Part shown: positions 33,491 through 46,467 of the stretch, piece by piece
Layout: each line of letters starts with the position of its first letter
Numbering within the stretch: position 1 is the first letter of the stretch
Source: Lunularia cruciata
Lineage: Eukaryota; Streptophyta; Marchantiopsida; Lunulariales; Lunulariaceae
Direction of reading: 5' to 3'
NCBI GenBank assembly: GCA_948567375.1
Contig: OX419759.1
Span: forward strand, 7,966,744-8,030,743
DNA length: 64,000 nucleotides
Notes under the pieces: model-generated
The model's database searches: none
Seen by the model: only the letters and a program-made list of their open reading frames with translations
Told to the model about the DNA's origin: nothing
Translations under genes and position numbers: made by a program

Positions 33491-34139
33491 TGTTTTTACG
33501 CGGTCGCCATTTTCCTCTCCTCTTGTATGGCCTGGTGTATACCGTAGTCCGCTTTATCAGTCAACTCCTAGACGTGATGAAACTCTTGATTAAAACAAAA
33601 GATTCTCTAAGGATAGTTCTATTACTAGTAAAACTTAAACTCCGGAATAGTATTAGCCCCGTGAATGATACACAGGGGCTAATGCACTCCCGTCTCTTTC
33701 CCCGTCCGTTGTCTCCATCCCCTTAAAGGATAAAGGAGTATCGCTCGTTAGTTTCGTCTCCAAAAAGTAGTTCCATCTAAGTTCCCCATATGTTGTTCTC
33801 GTCCCCAAAAACATTCCCGTTCATCGTACCCCGTCCCCTAGGTACCTACCTACCTTAGTAGCGACAGTCACCTCTTAGAGGTAAGTAAGATGACCGGAGT
33901 TTAGGGTTCATACGCTTACTATTTTCCCCAATACAAAACTATTCGTGTGATCGAACCTCGTGATTCTTCATTTCGCTAGTACGCTTGAAGACACACCGCC
34001 TCTCTAAGGTTGCTTGGTCTTGAGGAGCATTTTAGTCATTATATATGTAGAGAATTGTATATATGTAATGTGTATATGTAAAATATATGATTTGAATACA
34101 ATACTATAAAGTAATCAAGCATCATTGCACATGGGGACT
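33491..34139. other. Unassigned stretch
   Basis: Begins with a LINE-tail-like ACGCGGTCGCC (about 33498) without the rest of the tail. 34035-34090 is rich in TATATG. No coding sequence is recognised. Confidence 0.35.
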
Positions 34140-36150
34140 TCTTGTGTTTTTAATAACATCTCACTAGTATTTATATTAGAGAGCTTAGGGAGGCTGGTGG
34201 ATCTTTGGCGAGTCTTATTCTTCTTGTGCTATCATTTTTTTTCTTCCCTTTACTACTAACAAGGTGGTTCCCATGAAGGAATCACCATCTTGGAGTCAAT
34301 TGTTGGTACATATCAAGGAGATCCTTTGGGGGGACCTTTATTTGCCATGGTTCACTTCAGAGCTCTCCTATCTACTACTTTGGCCATGCCATGTTGTGTA
34401 TTTCTCTCCTTGGCAGATGATACACACATCGTATGCCCTATAGATCAGATTAGGCAGGCCTTTGACTACTTGACTACCAAGCTACATCTAGTAGGCTTAA
34501 GAATCAAGGTGTCAAAGTGCAGGGCATGGTCCCCTTTTGGTATCCCTCCCCACCTTGAGCTTCCAGAGGGGTGTATCACATCCACATATGGACTTCGTGT
34601 TCTTGGAGTGTCAGTAGGATCAGAGGATTTTGTCACATGCTTCTTAGACACTACCCTTGCAAAGGATGTTCTCCATATGGATGACCTTCTATTACTAGGA
34701 GATCCTCAAGTGGCTTTTGGTATACTCTCCTCCAATATTTCTCATCTACCATCTTACCTCATCCGTACAGTTCCACCTTCACCGTCTTTCTTATCACATT
34801 TGAGAGCATTTGATAGGAGGATTATGGGAGTCTTTGGTGATATTATTGGACCAAGGACATTTGAGTGTGTGATAAGGGATTTGGCATGAAGACAAACTGC
34901 TCTACCAATCTTATGTGGTGGGGTTGGCTTGCTATCTATGGAGGAGATGGCACCTATAGCACTTTTGAGTAGCTGGACTCTCTTTCCACCCCTACTTTCC
35001 TCTCATTTTGTGGTTGCTAATTGGCCATTTTTGGAGATTTATGTGATAGAGGTGGAGGGAGGATCCTTTTCTCTCCAGATGTTATTGCGGCATATGAGAG
35101 ATAGTCTATCTCCATGGGCATGAGAGGATTTTCCACCTTTTGCTTCACTATTGTCAGATTGGACTAGAGGTTTTCATTCTTCCTTGATGGAGTGACAGTG
35201 TGAGCATATGCTACATTCTCTCTTAGTTGACTCGTCCATTCCTTAGTCTACTAGAGCCCGTCTTTGCTCTTGCTCCGACAAGCATGCAAGCTCTTGGATC
35301 CTAGCTTGACCATGCATTAGGGCATTCCGACTCGCACCAACTACAACAATGAGGTTTTGCCTAGGTTTGGTCCACCCACGTGCATCTTCATTACTCACTT
35401 GTGAATGTGGTTCTACACTAGATGCAGCAATGGTCTACATGACACAGTGTCTTTTTGGAGGACAAAGAATAGCTACCCATGATGCCATTAGGAACATAGT
35501 GTTTGCTATGGCATGAGAGAGTGGATACTTGGCTTAGAGGGAGCATTCATATGCCTTGCAGACAACACGTGCCAAGGCAGACTTATACTTGATCCAAGAT
35601 CATAGGGGGATGGGTAATCACACCCTCCAAAATTGTATCTTGCATAGGTCTGTAACCACGACATCCGCTACTATCACCTAGATGGGCACGAGTGCAACAA
35701 CAAGTTGCAGGTCTCCAAGTATAGGGGCATGCAGCGAGGTCACCTCTTTGTTCCCCTAGCCTTGGAGTTATATGGAGTGATGGACAAGGTGTTGACACAG
35801 TTTTTTTGGGTGTGCACGAGAGCTTATCATGTTAGGCGCCAAGGGATACCACTCTCACTCTCATACTTTGTAGCATATTTTAGACAGCGTGTGTCCATTG
35901 CTCTACAAAGGGCAATGGCTGGTGCAATCCATAAGAGAGCAATCACATTAGGTGATGTTTCTTTGGATGCTCCAGTTGTGTGTAGACCGTACAACTTGCA
36001 TAGCTCGGATATCTTAGGTGTAGTAGGGCAGATTTCTCATATAGATTCTATTGGGGCTTAACCTTATTTTACCTTTTTTGTCTCTCCCTTGCATGGCTTG
36101 ATGGGGTCTTCCCATCCTTCATTTTTTCTACAAGATTGCCTTCTTATTTT
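34140..36150 (+). mobile_element. 5'-truncated R2-like LINE, about 2 kb
   Basis: Aligns with 45195-47190 of the long LINE. It holds the second half of the reverse transcriptase, the C-terminal CCHC region (35400-35450, here with Tyr in place of His) and the 3' tail with the TTGGGGCTTA and GATGGG...CCCATC hairpins near 36052-36118. Several stops break it. No clear target duplication was found. Confidence 0.9.
34290..34889 (+). pseudogene. LINE reverse transcriptase remnant (199 codons)
   Basis: Reads GTYQGDPLGGPLFAMVHFRA and then FLSLADDTHIV: the QGDPLG..LF block and the catalytic ADD block of non-LTR reverse transcriptases. The first catalytic region lies upstream of the truncation. After a TGA the frame continues (34929-35123, thumb-like region). 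Confidence 0.9.
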
Positions 36151-36436
36151 TGTCCAATTCCAATGTAGCCTATGCCGAGCACCATCTTGCAAGCACCATT
36201 CTTGAGGGAGAGGGTAAATCAATGTAGTCACATATGCAGTGCAGCATCGCAGGCATGCCTATATTGTTTGCCAACTTTGATGCCTTTCTTTCCTCAAGCA
36301 AAAGCCACGTACTTATTTTGGGATTATTTTCCTCTTGTCTTTAAAAAAATATATGGAGTAACCATGTTTGGAAATACGGGAGAGTGTCCTTTTTCTGATA
36401 AAAGTACCGGAGTAGATATTCTGTAATCCACAAGAA
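36151..36436. other. Unassigned 285-bp stretch
   Basis: Between two LINE insertions. Nothing recognised. Confidence 0.4.
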
Positions 36437-36566
36437 GAAGGCAACCGCATAGAAAAAACAAAAATTGGGAAGACCACATCAAGCCATACAAGGGAGAGAC
36501 AGAAAAGGTAAAATGGAGCTAAGCCCCAATAGAGTCTATATGAGAAATCTGCCCTACTGCACCTAA
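36437..36566 (-). mobile_element. LINE 3' tail insertion
   Basis: Reverse tail from AAGGCAACCGC through the two hairpin regions to CACCTAAG, about 130 bp, almost the same length as the insertion at 21794-21926. Confidence 0.85.
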
Positions 36567-36989
36567 GAATCCACAACATCACTATACCTTCTTATTCATT
36601 TCTGGTTAATTTTTTTGTCAGCACAGGTTTAGCTTAGATGTGTTTGGAATTCCTCGGTGTGGTGTATAATTCAAAGGAAACAATTTTCTTGTAAACTTAC
36701 CAAGGTGAGTTGACAAATTGTGTCACAACTACACTTGATTAAGTCTTGTTGACATTTTTTTGTCAATAGGTTGTGGATGCTCATGGGATGACTTTGTATA
36801 ATCCTAAACTAAGTTCAATGCAGCATGGCAGATTTGGGAGTCAAATTTTTTTCATATATAAAAGAATTGGTTTGATGACCATGGAAATTTGGACCCAGAA
36901 CAAGAATTTTGCCATTGCATGTTATCCCAAGTGTTGGCACAATAGAAACCTGCAAGTCCCAACTTTTACAATCAGTTAACCTTCTGAAG
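36567..36989. other. Unassigned stretch
   Basis: AT-rich. Possibly unrelated insertion between the tail at 36437 and the LINE piece at 36990. No gene recognised. Confidence 0.35.
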
Positions 36990-37415
36990 CCTTGCTACAT
37001 CTAGTGTAAAATCATATTGACATGTGATTAACAAAAACCTCAAATGGGTGAACCAAACCTAGGTGTTGGTGTATAGAAAGTAGTTGGTGCAATGTGAATG
37101 CAATGTCAAACTAGGATCAAAGAGCTCACTAGAGCAAGAGTAAAGATGGGTCATAGTGTAGTATAAGGAATGGATGAGGCAATCAGAACAATGGAGCACA
37201 TGTTGAAATTGCTGACCTATCAAAGAAGATTGCAAACCTCTTGTCCAATCAAGAGATAAGTAAGCAGACAATGGAAAACACTCTTATACTTGTGACTATA
37301 GACCATCTCTTGTAGAATAGCACTTGAAGAAAAAAATCTCCCTTGATCACATACATCTCCAAGATTGGTTTGTTAATCGTTACAAAAAGAGAGGAAATTA
37401 GAAGTGCAAAGAAGA
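36990..37415 (-). mobile_element. LINE internal fragment
   Basis: Aligns in reverse with about 35010-35440 of the LINE at 34140 (thumb to CCHC region). Diverged, with small deletions. May belong to the same insertion as 36437-36566. Confidence 0.65.
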
Positions 37416-37989
37416 CACAAATAAAAAAAAATATTATTCGTGTCATCGCTTCTTTTCTATGCGGTTGTCCTTTTCTCTTTAGATAATAAACTTACTTCTC
37501 TGCATGAGATAGATAGATATGTATGTCTACCCCACTACATAGGTTCAATGGAGACATCTATCTACCCTTTTGCACCAAATCAATAGAGATGTGTGATGGT
37601 GTTGAATCCTTGTCAGATACTCAATATTTTCATTCAATAATATCAAATATTTTCATTCAATAATATTACCAAAGACTCTCATAATCTTACACTCAAATAT
37701 TTTTGAATTAATAATATTATTGAAAACTCTCATAATCCGACTATCAAATACCTTGATACAGGATAAAAAATATAATAGAAAGATTAGAAAAAAGAGGAAA
37801 CTTTACAAAGTTCATCAACTTTATATTTCAATTCATTTGAATGCCTTGCTCTTGCACAAAGATTATTGGAGGTGACAAATTCCTGTTCAACACAAGAATA
37901 AGAATATGCGATTTTACTATAGCAACTGAAAAATCCTCTTGTGCATATAGTCAACTGGTTCAACATCTCAATGGCACATGCAAACTATA
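37416..37989. other. AT-rich stretch with short tandem repeats
   Basis: 37446-37475 resembles the LINE 3' end (TATGCGGTTGTCCTTTT). 37621-37755 contains repeated ATTTTCATTCAATAATAT and ACTCTCATAATC units. No coding sequence. Confidence 0.4.
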
Positions 37990-38189
37990 GATAGCTGTAA
38001 TTTAATCGTATGTCTTTGGACACTTTTGGACCCAAATCTAGATATCTTCTTATCTTTCTCGTGCTACTAAAACTCCTTGAATATACTTGTCAGCAAAATG
38101 ATTTTCAAAACCCGGATCGATTTGACTTACATGTACAGATTCGAATAAGTTTTCGAAACACAGATCCATTTGACTTAAATATGTCAATT

Positions 38190-38247
38190 GGAAAAATATA
38201 AGGATGGGAAGACCCATCAAGCCAAGCTGTACAAGGGAGAGATGAAA
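38190..38247 (-). mobile_element. Very short LINE 3' tail insertion (~58 bp)
   Basis: Only the outer hairpin region (GATGGG...CCCATC in reverse) is present. Flanks TCAATTGGA and TCAGTTGAA may be the target duplication. Absent at the matching place near 57600. Confidence 0.7.
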
Positions 38248-38381
38248 ATCAGTTGAAATAAGTATTTGTTTTGGTGACAGCGAATTTAGATGATGCACAC
38301 TTTCATAATATCCACCTGTCACAAAATGACCGAACAGCAATGGTCCATGGTACGTCAGATAGTTAGGTTGGGTAGAAGAGA

Positions 38382-38508
38382 GAAAAAAGCGACAGTATAG
38401 AACATATGAAGGATGGGAAGATCCCATCAAACCATAAGGGAGAAATGAAAGCGGTAAAATGGGCTACGCCCCAATAATATCGATACAATATCGATATGAG
38501 AAATCTCG
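38382..38508 (-). mobile_element. LINE 3' tail insertion
   Basis: Reverse tail with both hairpin regions and ATATGAGAAATCT, about 127 bp. Absent from the paralogous place near 57750. Confidence 0.8.
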
Positions 38509-38669
38509 GTAAAGATAGGAGGGCAGGTTTTGTTCGATTAAAATGTTTTTGCCCCGGAGGTATACGGTATATGTGATAGGGTATACCTGATTGTCTACTT
38601 AGCTGTTCATGCGAAGAATATTCCAACCTTTCTACGATGATATATCTCGATAATTACAGAAATGAAGGT

Positions 38670-38950
38670 AAAAGGGCGACCGTGAAAACAAAAAGACTTC
38701 ATCAAGCCGTACAAGGGAGAGACTAAAATGGGGCTAAATCCCAATAGAGTCTAAATCTACTTATAACACCTAAGATATCTTAGCTAGCTATGCATGTCAT
38801 ATGGTCTATAAACAATTGAAGAATGGACGCATGGATTGTTTTTTATGGATTGTTCCGACCACTATTCTCTATAGAGCCATGGACCCGCGCTATCTAAGAT
38901 ATGCTATAAAATATGAAAATGAAAATAATGCCCCTATCACCACATGATAA
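38670..38950 (-). mobile_element. LINE 3' end insertion
   Basis: Reverse tail from AAAAGGGCGACCG into the C-terminal coding region, about 280 bp, diverged. Confidence 0.8.
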
Positions 38951-39078
38951 TTGTTTGATGATGATAACTTTGATAATAAAATGATAACAAAAATTGTTTT
39001 TATAGTGATATCGACGATTATTCAAAGATGTGAAAATCATCCATCTTGGATTCGGTCAACGCGCACATGTCCCAAATC

Positions 39079-39204
39079 GACCTCGAAAATGACGACCGCG
39101 TAGATTAACAAAAAAGATGGAAAAACCAGAAGGAGAAAAAGAAATGGTACAAGGATGAGACATAGTGGGTAAAATGGGACTAAGACCCACATGATCTTTA
39201 CACA
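39079..39204 (-). mobile_element. LINE 3' tail insertion with short target duplication
   Basis: Reverse tail starting near GACGACCGCG. TCCCAAATC flanks it on both sides (39070-39078 and 39205-39213) within a slightly longer imperfect match. Confidence 0.75.
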
Positions 39205-39213
39205 TCCCAAATC

Positions 39214-42200
39214 ATGGGACTAGGTGGGATTGCGATTCAACTTGCACGGCGGCCACCACCTAGATTACAGATTTACTTACGCGCAGAACTCTTTTATAAT
39301 TTTGCAATATGGTCATACTCATCTGGCTACCGCAATGCCAAGTCAATTCGTGCATTAAGAATTTCACTCCTACTACCGACCATGGTAATACTAAATTTCC
39401 CTCCTACTTTACCTATGATATTATCTTGTCATGAGCTCTAACTAAATTGGATTGGGAGAAACTTTAGAACAGAATAGACACGATGTGAATTACCAACTTA
39501 ATTCCCACATCTTCCCATTTCACTTATTTTCAATAACGACCATCGAATGTAACATCAAAATTATATTATTGATAGAACTTATCTGGTAGCAGAGTAATGG
39601 TTCAGGTATATTCCTTCCCTTACTAAGTGAGCTAATGGTTGATATTATAAACTTGAACCAAGAGTGAAGGGTTATATCACCTTTCTTACTTATCATTGAC
39701 CGCGGAGAGCGAAACACTTGCCAGTTCGGTACCTGATTCTCAATGTGAATCGTTACTACATTACATTTCTGAACATGTACATTACCTTCCTGAACACTGA
39801 ACAGGAAGAAACTGGGGTAAAGTTTTATAGACTTCAATTTGAAACTAGAAGAAGTTGATCTATTGGTTAGAGTATTCAATCTAATAGGTTGTAAATTTAT
39901 ATCATCCCAAGCTGAGGTATCCAATCTAGTGGTTATAAATTTGGTGGTCTAGCTTGGGCATGTTTCACCAAGAAACTTTTATCCTTGTAGTTTGACATAA
40001 ACTTTAAAGTGAATATAGTCAGAGTTAAATATTATCATAGAGATGTGAGAAAGATAATTTTATAAGTCTTAAATTCATATCTTGTTCAATTATAATTATT
40101 TTGAATATCCCCATTCTATGCTTTGCTAAACAGTATTAAAATTTTGTAAGTTAAAAAAATCTAAGTTAGAGAATTGTATTCCGGTGATTAGAAATAAATC
40201 TTGAGAGTATATATACTGTTATAAGAACAAGTAAGATGATTCAAACCCTAGAAAAGGACTATCATTCTCTTCATTCTATATGCTTTAGCTGCATTAGCCT
40301 AATTTATCATGGCACATAAATCTACATTAATTATTCTAAGATTTGAGAACTAGAAGAAAAACTTTCTGAAAGAATTTTTTGCAACTAATATATTGTTTTC
40401 TCCTTGCAAGGAAGTGAGTCTAATAAACATCATATCAAGCTATCACCTATAAACTTTAAACTTGTGATAATTGCAATAGTTGCACTTATACAAGAAGTAA
40501 GATATAGCTGAAGGAAGGCATAAGATGTGCTCACAACTATAATATAGCTTGTTGATAAACTCTAGTCAATGTGCAAGCTTGCTTGTGATGGATAGACATA
40601 ATAAAATTTGGTTTATTATGAGTGATCTTGCTCTTGGTGTAAAATAAAACCAAACTAAGTGAAATTGTGGTATTTTGACATAGTTCTCTTGAGATAAAGA
40701 CTTAAATACTTGAGCAAGTAACTTGATTTTTTAATCAATTTAGCATATTTTGGATATGTAGAATATTTTTAATCCAAAACTGCCCAACCTTGTTAATGTG
40801 CAAATTATCTCATCTCTCAAATTGGGTTTGTATAAGAGGTTTGGAATTTATTTATAGGAGATTACTTGTTGAAGTTATTTGGTATATCATCCATTATATG
40901 TTTTTGTAATTAGAATGTATAATCATTGATGTCTGGTGCATTTGTTAAATGTTATATCTCCTATTTAGTATGTCCATTTCATTGCATTTGATTGTATAAT
41001 ATACTTTGCATCATTTGGATTTTGACTTGATTACATAAAGGAAGCATGATCCTTTGATCTCTTTATGTATGCCGACACATTCTTGTTATAACAATATCAT
41101 CTGCTATTCACATTTTTGTACTTTGTTCACTTGTTTCTTTACCTAGATATTGTCTTTGTTCTTTCTGCTATAGCAAATCTATCCCTACGTGCTTTGACAT
41201 TAGTCTTGTTTCCAATAATTCTATTCCGAAATTTTATCAGTGTTGTGTTTAAGGTTCAATCTCATTATGAATTGTTACTCAATTTCAAGATATTGAAAAT
41301 TTTTTAATTCAATTATATTATATGGGATGTAAGAAATGTCAAGGTGAAGATATGAAAGACTACAACTCCATTATCTTCCTCGAGTTCAACTTTTGACTTC
41401 CCTCTATCTTTCCTCTTATAGTAAAGTTGTTGAGATCTCGATGAATTTGAGGTAATTTTCTAAAAAATACAAAGTTTCATATATGTGCTTGTCATGTAGC
41501 ATGAATTTTTATGTTTTCCTGGGGTTATACACTAAATTTTTATGTTTTGAATTATTTTTTATATTATTAAATCTGGTTTGCTTAGACCACTCGTCATCTT
41601 TGTATTCTTTAGTGTGTTAAATATTTTGCATGTAGTGTATGATATGATGTGAGTTTTTGTACATTCTTAGTTTGTAGGTCGTTTTTTGTTTTAGAACTTT
41701 CTAGATATGCGTCACTAACCTGTATCTGAATTCTTAAATAAGGTATGTTCATGGTATCTGAGAGTAAACATTTTATTCAACATTACACATTACTTACCTA
41801 AATCTATCTCCATGTTCTGTATATGTTTTAAATTTCTAAGTACATCAGCATATATGTTTTCCATTTTATTACTTCTTTATGCCTGTATTATTTTTGGGAG
41901 TTACTGATGAAGGATTATATATGTACAATGAATTGTGCATGGTAACTTACACTCCTTGCAGATTTCTACATGCATTATTTAGCAGCCCAAATCGAGTGTC
42001 TAAGAAGATGTAATTTCTTTAGATTTTCAAGTACCATACAATATTATTAACTTCAATATCTTTTGCATTGGGTGTCACTCTGTTACAGGATCACATTCCT
42101 TTACTTGATACGCAATACATCACTCTAGTTAATGATCGGGAAAAAAGCCTTTGATTCTGTGAACACTTTGCTCGTTATTCACGTAAAATTTCGATCATCA

Positions 42201-42747
42201 ACTGCTAGACAAAAAATGGTAAGGAAAATAAATGACAAACAAAAGTCAAAACAATCGCAGCATGTGGCTCATGTTTATTTATGCAATTTGATTAAGAAAA
42301 TTCCATAATACACATCCCCACGGTGATATCACGACAAACCATGTCCTGTCTTCTGTCCACTAGGCCGCTCATGGTCGGACCATGTTTGTGTCTCCTGTCT
42401 AATATGGATCTCTTTGTCTGGTTCATTATCCAAGGAACTAGTGTTATGCAAGCAATCCATCAGAAGGTTGAGCAGTGCTATCCTACGACTTCCAGCGAGG
42501 AGTGGTTGAGTCTTGATTATCGTAGTTCAATAATGGATGTATGTTAATCGCTTTTTATGTTGTATTAAATTTTGGTTGCAGTCGCCAAAAGAAAGTTACA
42601 TAGCTGTGAGGAAACATAGAAACCCTAAATTTGAAAATACGCTTTAATCTAACAGTTAAAAACCTTCATTGAAATTCAGAGAGTCTAAGGGAAGTAAAGT
42701 CATGCACTATCTCTCTAGACGAAAGCAAAACTGCAACTTTGTTAAAA
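39214..42747. other. Long AT-rich stretch without a recognised gene
   Basis: About 3.5 kb. The longest open frame (39520-39924, minus, 134 codons) has no recognisable motif and no paralogue in the window. Open frames at 41116-41307 and 42323-42547 are also unassigned. I see no transposon signature. Confidence 0.4.
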
Positions 42748-42785
42748 GGAAAGGCGACCGCGTAGAAAACACGAAGGATGGAATT
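42748..42785 (-). mobile_element. Minimal LINE tail fragment
   Basis: AAAAGGAAAGGCGACCGCG and the following GAAGGATGG in reverse, under 40 bp. Either a minimal insertion or a decayed one. Confidence 0.55.
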
Positions 42786-43484
42786 GGGATTCAGAATGTC
42801 GAGTTCAGCGGTAGCGGATAACCTTCCAGTATTCAGAGGAATATTGTCAAAATTGATTTCATATGTCATAAAAAATTAAACTGTTATATTCATCGAATTC
42901 AATTAGGGAGCTCTTGTGACAGGAAGACATATGATGGATAACTAAATTTCCACTTGTAGTAAATAGATCGATCAGAGGAGAAAGTGGACGCAAACCAAAA
43001 CCATACGAGTGAAGGTGAAGAATGAACTATAAAACACTTATCATAATAAGAATGGTCCAATTTTCATGAATATGAAATAAAGATAGGAATAAATGTAATA
43101 ACAATATCAACACTAGTACTTTTGTCTATATAAACAGATATTCATCTTAAATCAAAAGGAATCAGGGTTGTTTTTTACATAGATATTAATAATGAGAAGC
43201 TTTAGAACAATATATTGAATTAGAATTATAAATGGAAAGTGTTGACTTTACAAAGGTTGAAAGAGTGAATTTTGAAAAGATTAGACACAGTATATACCCC
43301 GAGATTTTGTATTTGAAAAGAAAAAGGACAAAAAGAATTACATACTAAAAACATATGAATATAAGTATATAATAAGAAAAAATACAATTGAACTGAGGCA
43401 CATTGTGAACTAAGGAATCAACTTTTAGAGTACGGATTGATCATCAAACTTCCATAGTTCACAATGTTCCAAAGGTAATTTACT
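42786..43484. other. AT-rich stretch, nothing recognised
   Basis: No coding sequence or repeat structure that I can support. Confidence 0.4.
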
Positions 43485-44022
43485 TTTAAGATTAAGATCA
43501 TTCGGCGTTTGGGTGTTTGGGAGTGTGGAGACGGGAGAGGAGAGGGAGAGATGTGAGAGGAGAATTGATCATTTCTGAGTGTTCTCTAGCACATAGCTCT
43601 TGAGTGAATAATAGATTTGGTTCATTTTTTAATTTTGGTTCCATTGGTGCCTAAATTGAAGACTATAGAGAATTGAGTAGAAAGTTATGAGGATTTTTAG
43701 GTTTTTTAGGGTTTAGAGTGATCATTACACATTGAGACTGATGGGTAGGGAATCTTCATTTCTATCCTCTTGGTTTTCAGGATTGAGTTCCATGGGAACT
43801 TAGTTTGAGAATTTTTGAGATGGAAATTGAAAGTTATGAGAGTTCATAGTTTTTAAGGTTTGGAGAGATTGTATCTTATGTGAGTTGGGATGTGAGGGGT
43901 TGTGGGTTTGCAGGTATGGGGAGATATGGTGAAGAAAATCATGTGTTACTATTGTTATTCTTGTGCTAGCCATGGCTACACGTCCCCATGTGGGGCTGCC
44001 TAGAGTGGCTCATGATACACCA

Positions 44023-44085
44023 TGCCCAGTGTGTCACTGATGCTTTACCTCGCAAGGGGTAAAGACTCATGTTTGAAGGATGCAC
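44023..44085 (+). pseudogene. LINE N-terminal C2H2 zinc finger
   Basis: Reads CPVCH, then FTSQGVKTHV and RMH: C-x2-C-x12-H-x4-H. The copy at 20069-20131 has the same length and reads CPM-, FISQGVKTHV, RIH. N-terminal zinc fingers of this type bind target DNA in R2-like elements. Two stops occur here, one of them shared by both copies (between the two His). Confidence 0.75.
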
Positions 44086-44631
44086 AAGGACTATGATTGG
44101 ACCACTTGGGATGCTCACATGAGGCGAGCTACCACGTAGACAGTTTTGAAACTTGAGATTCTGCATGCTTCTTCTATCACTTCATTGATCATTCCAAGGA
44201 TACCAATAGAGTCGTGGGAGTGGTTAGCTTCTCAGGTGGGTTGCATTTTGGGGTTATTTGTGACTAGTTTTCCTTGTCAATGTCTATTCCATAGGCTACC
44301 CCACACACTCCATGATGAGGCTAGATAGGCTTTTTGCTGACCACTTGATCCCTTGGATGAGTTAGCATGGTTCATATTCCTCTTACTCCCTTGATTGTGT
44401 CTTTGTTATGCTAGAGAGGGACGTGTGATCCATAAAGAGGTGGCTACTAGATTTCATCAATTTTGAGCAGGAGATTGAATGGCTCTTCAGAAGGAGTCTA
44501 TTAAGGCTACACATTTTAGGAGACAAGTTTTGCCATAGGAGATATGTTTTTCCACAGGATACCACAAAGTCCACTGAATTATGACGATGTAGGACATGGG
44601 TCAAGCGAGAGAGTTTAGTAGAGCGGCATGA

Positions 44632-46106
44632 GTGCTGCATCCTTTGTCTATGGCTAGTCCTACTGATGAAACTATCACTTCCCTATGCTCACTACATCCT
44701 AATGCAGTAGAGAGACTACCATTAGAGGTTCTAGATTATCAGCTTGAGCAGCCTTTATGTCTTGATAGGTTGCATTTTGCACAAACATTGTGCATTGCTC
44801 TTTGCCTTTCCTCAAGAGGCTTATCAAGGATGGTTTATAGCACTTTAGAGATTGCTTTTAGGCAGATGATCCTTCTAGTGGTTTTACCGAGTTGTTTCAA
44901 GTGGCTCACCAGTAGCAAGAGGAGACATTCCTATGTTTATTTGTTGGGTATTAGGTACTAGTCAATTTCTTGTGTGGAGAAGGACACGAGAGGCATTAGA
45001 CCGATTGCTATTGGAGAGATCTTTTTGCATTTGGTTCGTACCATTGTTTTTTTAGCATTGTTCTCACTTTTGACAACACCTTAGCCCACATCAGTTTGGA
45101 GTAGCTACACCTAGAGGATGTGAGGCTATATCTCTATGAATTAGGGCACTCCAAGATATCCATCCCAAGTGGGTCGTCCTATAGGTGGATGTTGAGAATG
45201 CTTTTAATAGCATCTCACAAGCATCCATCTTTTGAGAGCTTAAAGAGGCTGGTGGATCCTTGGCGAGTCTTATTCCTTTTGTGCGGTTTTTTTATGGCTC
45301 TCTTGCTTCCCTCTACTACTAGCATAGTTGTTCACAAGAGGGAGTCACCGTCTTGGAGTCAATTGTTGTACACGTTAGGAAGATCCTTTAGGGGGACCCT
45401 TATTTGCCATGGCTCACTTCAAAGCTCTCCTATCTACTGTTTTGGCCATATCATGTTGTGTATTCCCCTCCTTGGCAAATGATACACACATTGATGGCCC
45501 TATAGATCAGATTAGGTAGGCATTTGACCACTTGATTACCGAGTTGCATCTAGTAGGCTTGAGAATCAAGGTGTCAAAGTGCAGGGCATGCTTCCCTTTA
45601 GGTATCCCTCTCCACCTCAAGCTTCTTGAGGGGTGTATCACATCTATAGATGGATTATGTGTTCTTGGAGTGCCAGTAGGATCCAAGGATTTTATCACAT
45701 GCTTCTTGGATGTTTCCCTTGCAGAGATGTTCTCCATGTGGATGACCTTTTTTTACTAGGAGATCCAAATGTGGCATTTGGTATACTCTCCTCTAGTATT
45801 GCTTGTTGACCTACTTACCTCATTTGTACAATTCTCCCCTCCTTGTCCTTCCTATCACGTCTAAGAGCCTTTAATAGGAGGATTCTAGGAGTCTTTGGTG
45901 ATATCAATGGACCATGGACATTTGAGTGTGTGATAGGGGATTTGGCATGTAGACAGACGGTTTTGCCAATCTTGTGTGGAGGGGTTGGCTTGCTATCTAT
46001 GGAGGAGATGGCACCTATAACATCTTTGGGTGTTGGGCTCTCTTGGCACCCCTGCTTTCCTCTTGTTTTGTACTTGTTGATAGGCCGGTTTTGGAGACTT
46101 ATGTGA
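44632..46106 (+). pseudogene. LINE reverse transcriptase, broken
   Basis: Broken frames give TSLCSLHPNAVERLP and AFRQMILL in the fingers, LGHSKISIPSG, and then GDPYLPWLTS-like and LANDTHI in the palm: the catalytic ADD reads AND here, so one catalytic Asp is lost in addition to the stops. The thumb (LLTRLRAFNRRILGVFGD-like, 45843-46106) is open. Confidence 0.75.
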
Positions 46107-46467
46107 TAGAGGTGGAGGAGGGATCCTTTCCTCTCTAGATGTTACTATAGTAGATGAGAGATAGTCTGTCTCCATGGGCACGAGAGGACTTCCATCTTTT
46201 GCTTCACTATTGCCATATTGGACTAGAGGTTTACAGTCTTCCTTGATAGAGTGATAGTGTGAGCATTCGCTACACTCTCTCTTAGTTGACTTGTCCATTC
46301 CTTTGGCTAATAGAGCATGTTTGTGCTCTTGCTCCTGCAAGGGTGCAAGCTCTTGAATCTTAGCTCAACCATGCATTAGGGCATTTTGACTCACACCAGT
46401 TACTTTCTCTACAGCAATGAGGTTTCACCTAGGTTTGGTCCACACATCTGCATCTTCATTACTCACT

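Larger units (their letters stand above)
37990..38660. repeat. Copy 1 of an unnamed repeat, interrupted by two LINE tails
   Basis: Paralogous to 57455-57880: both share TTTGGAC...CCAAATCTAGAT, TTGTTTTGGTGACAGCGA and TATATATCTCG. In this copy LINE tails lie at 38190-38247 and 38382-38508, which the other copy lacks. Nature of the repeat unknown. Confidence 0.7.

Noticed and set aside
33490-33530. LINE tail at ACGCGGTCGCC
   Set aside because: Only the last ~12 bases match and the hairpins are missing, so not listed as a separate insertion.
39520-39924. 134-codon minus-strand open frame as a gene
   Set aside because: No motif, no paralogue in the window, no splice or start context. AT-rich surroundings give such frames by chance.
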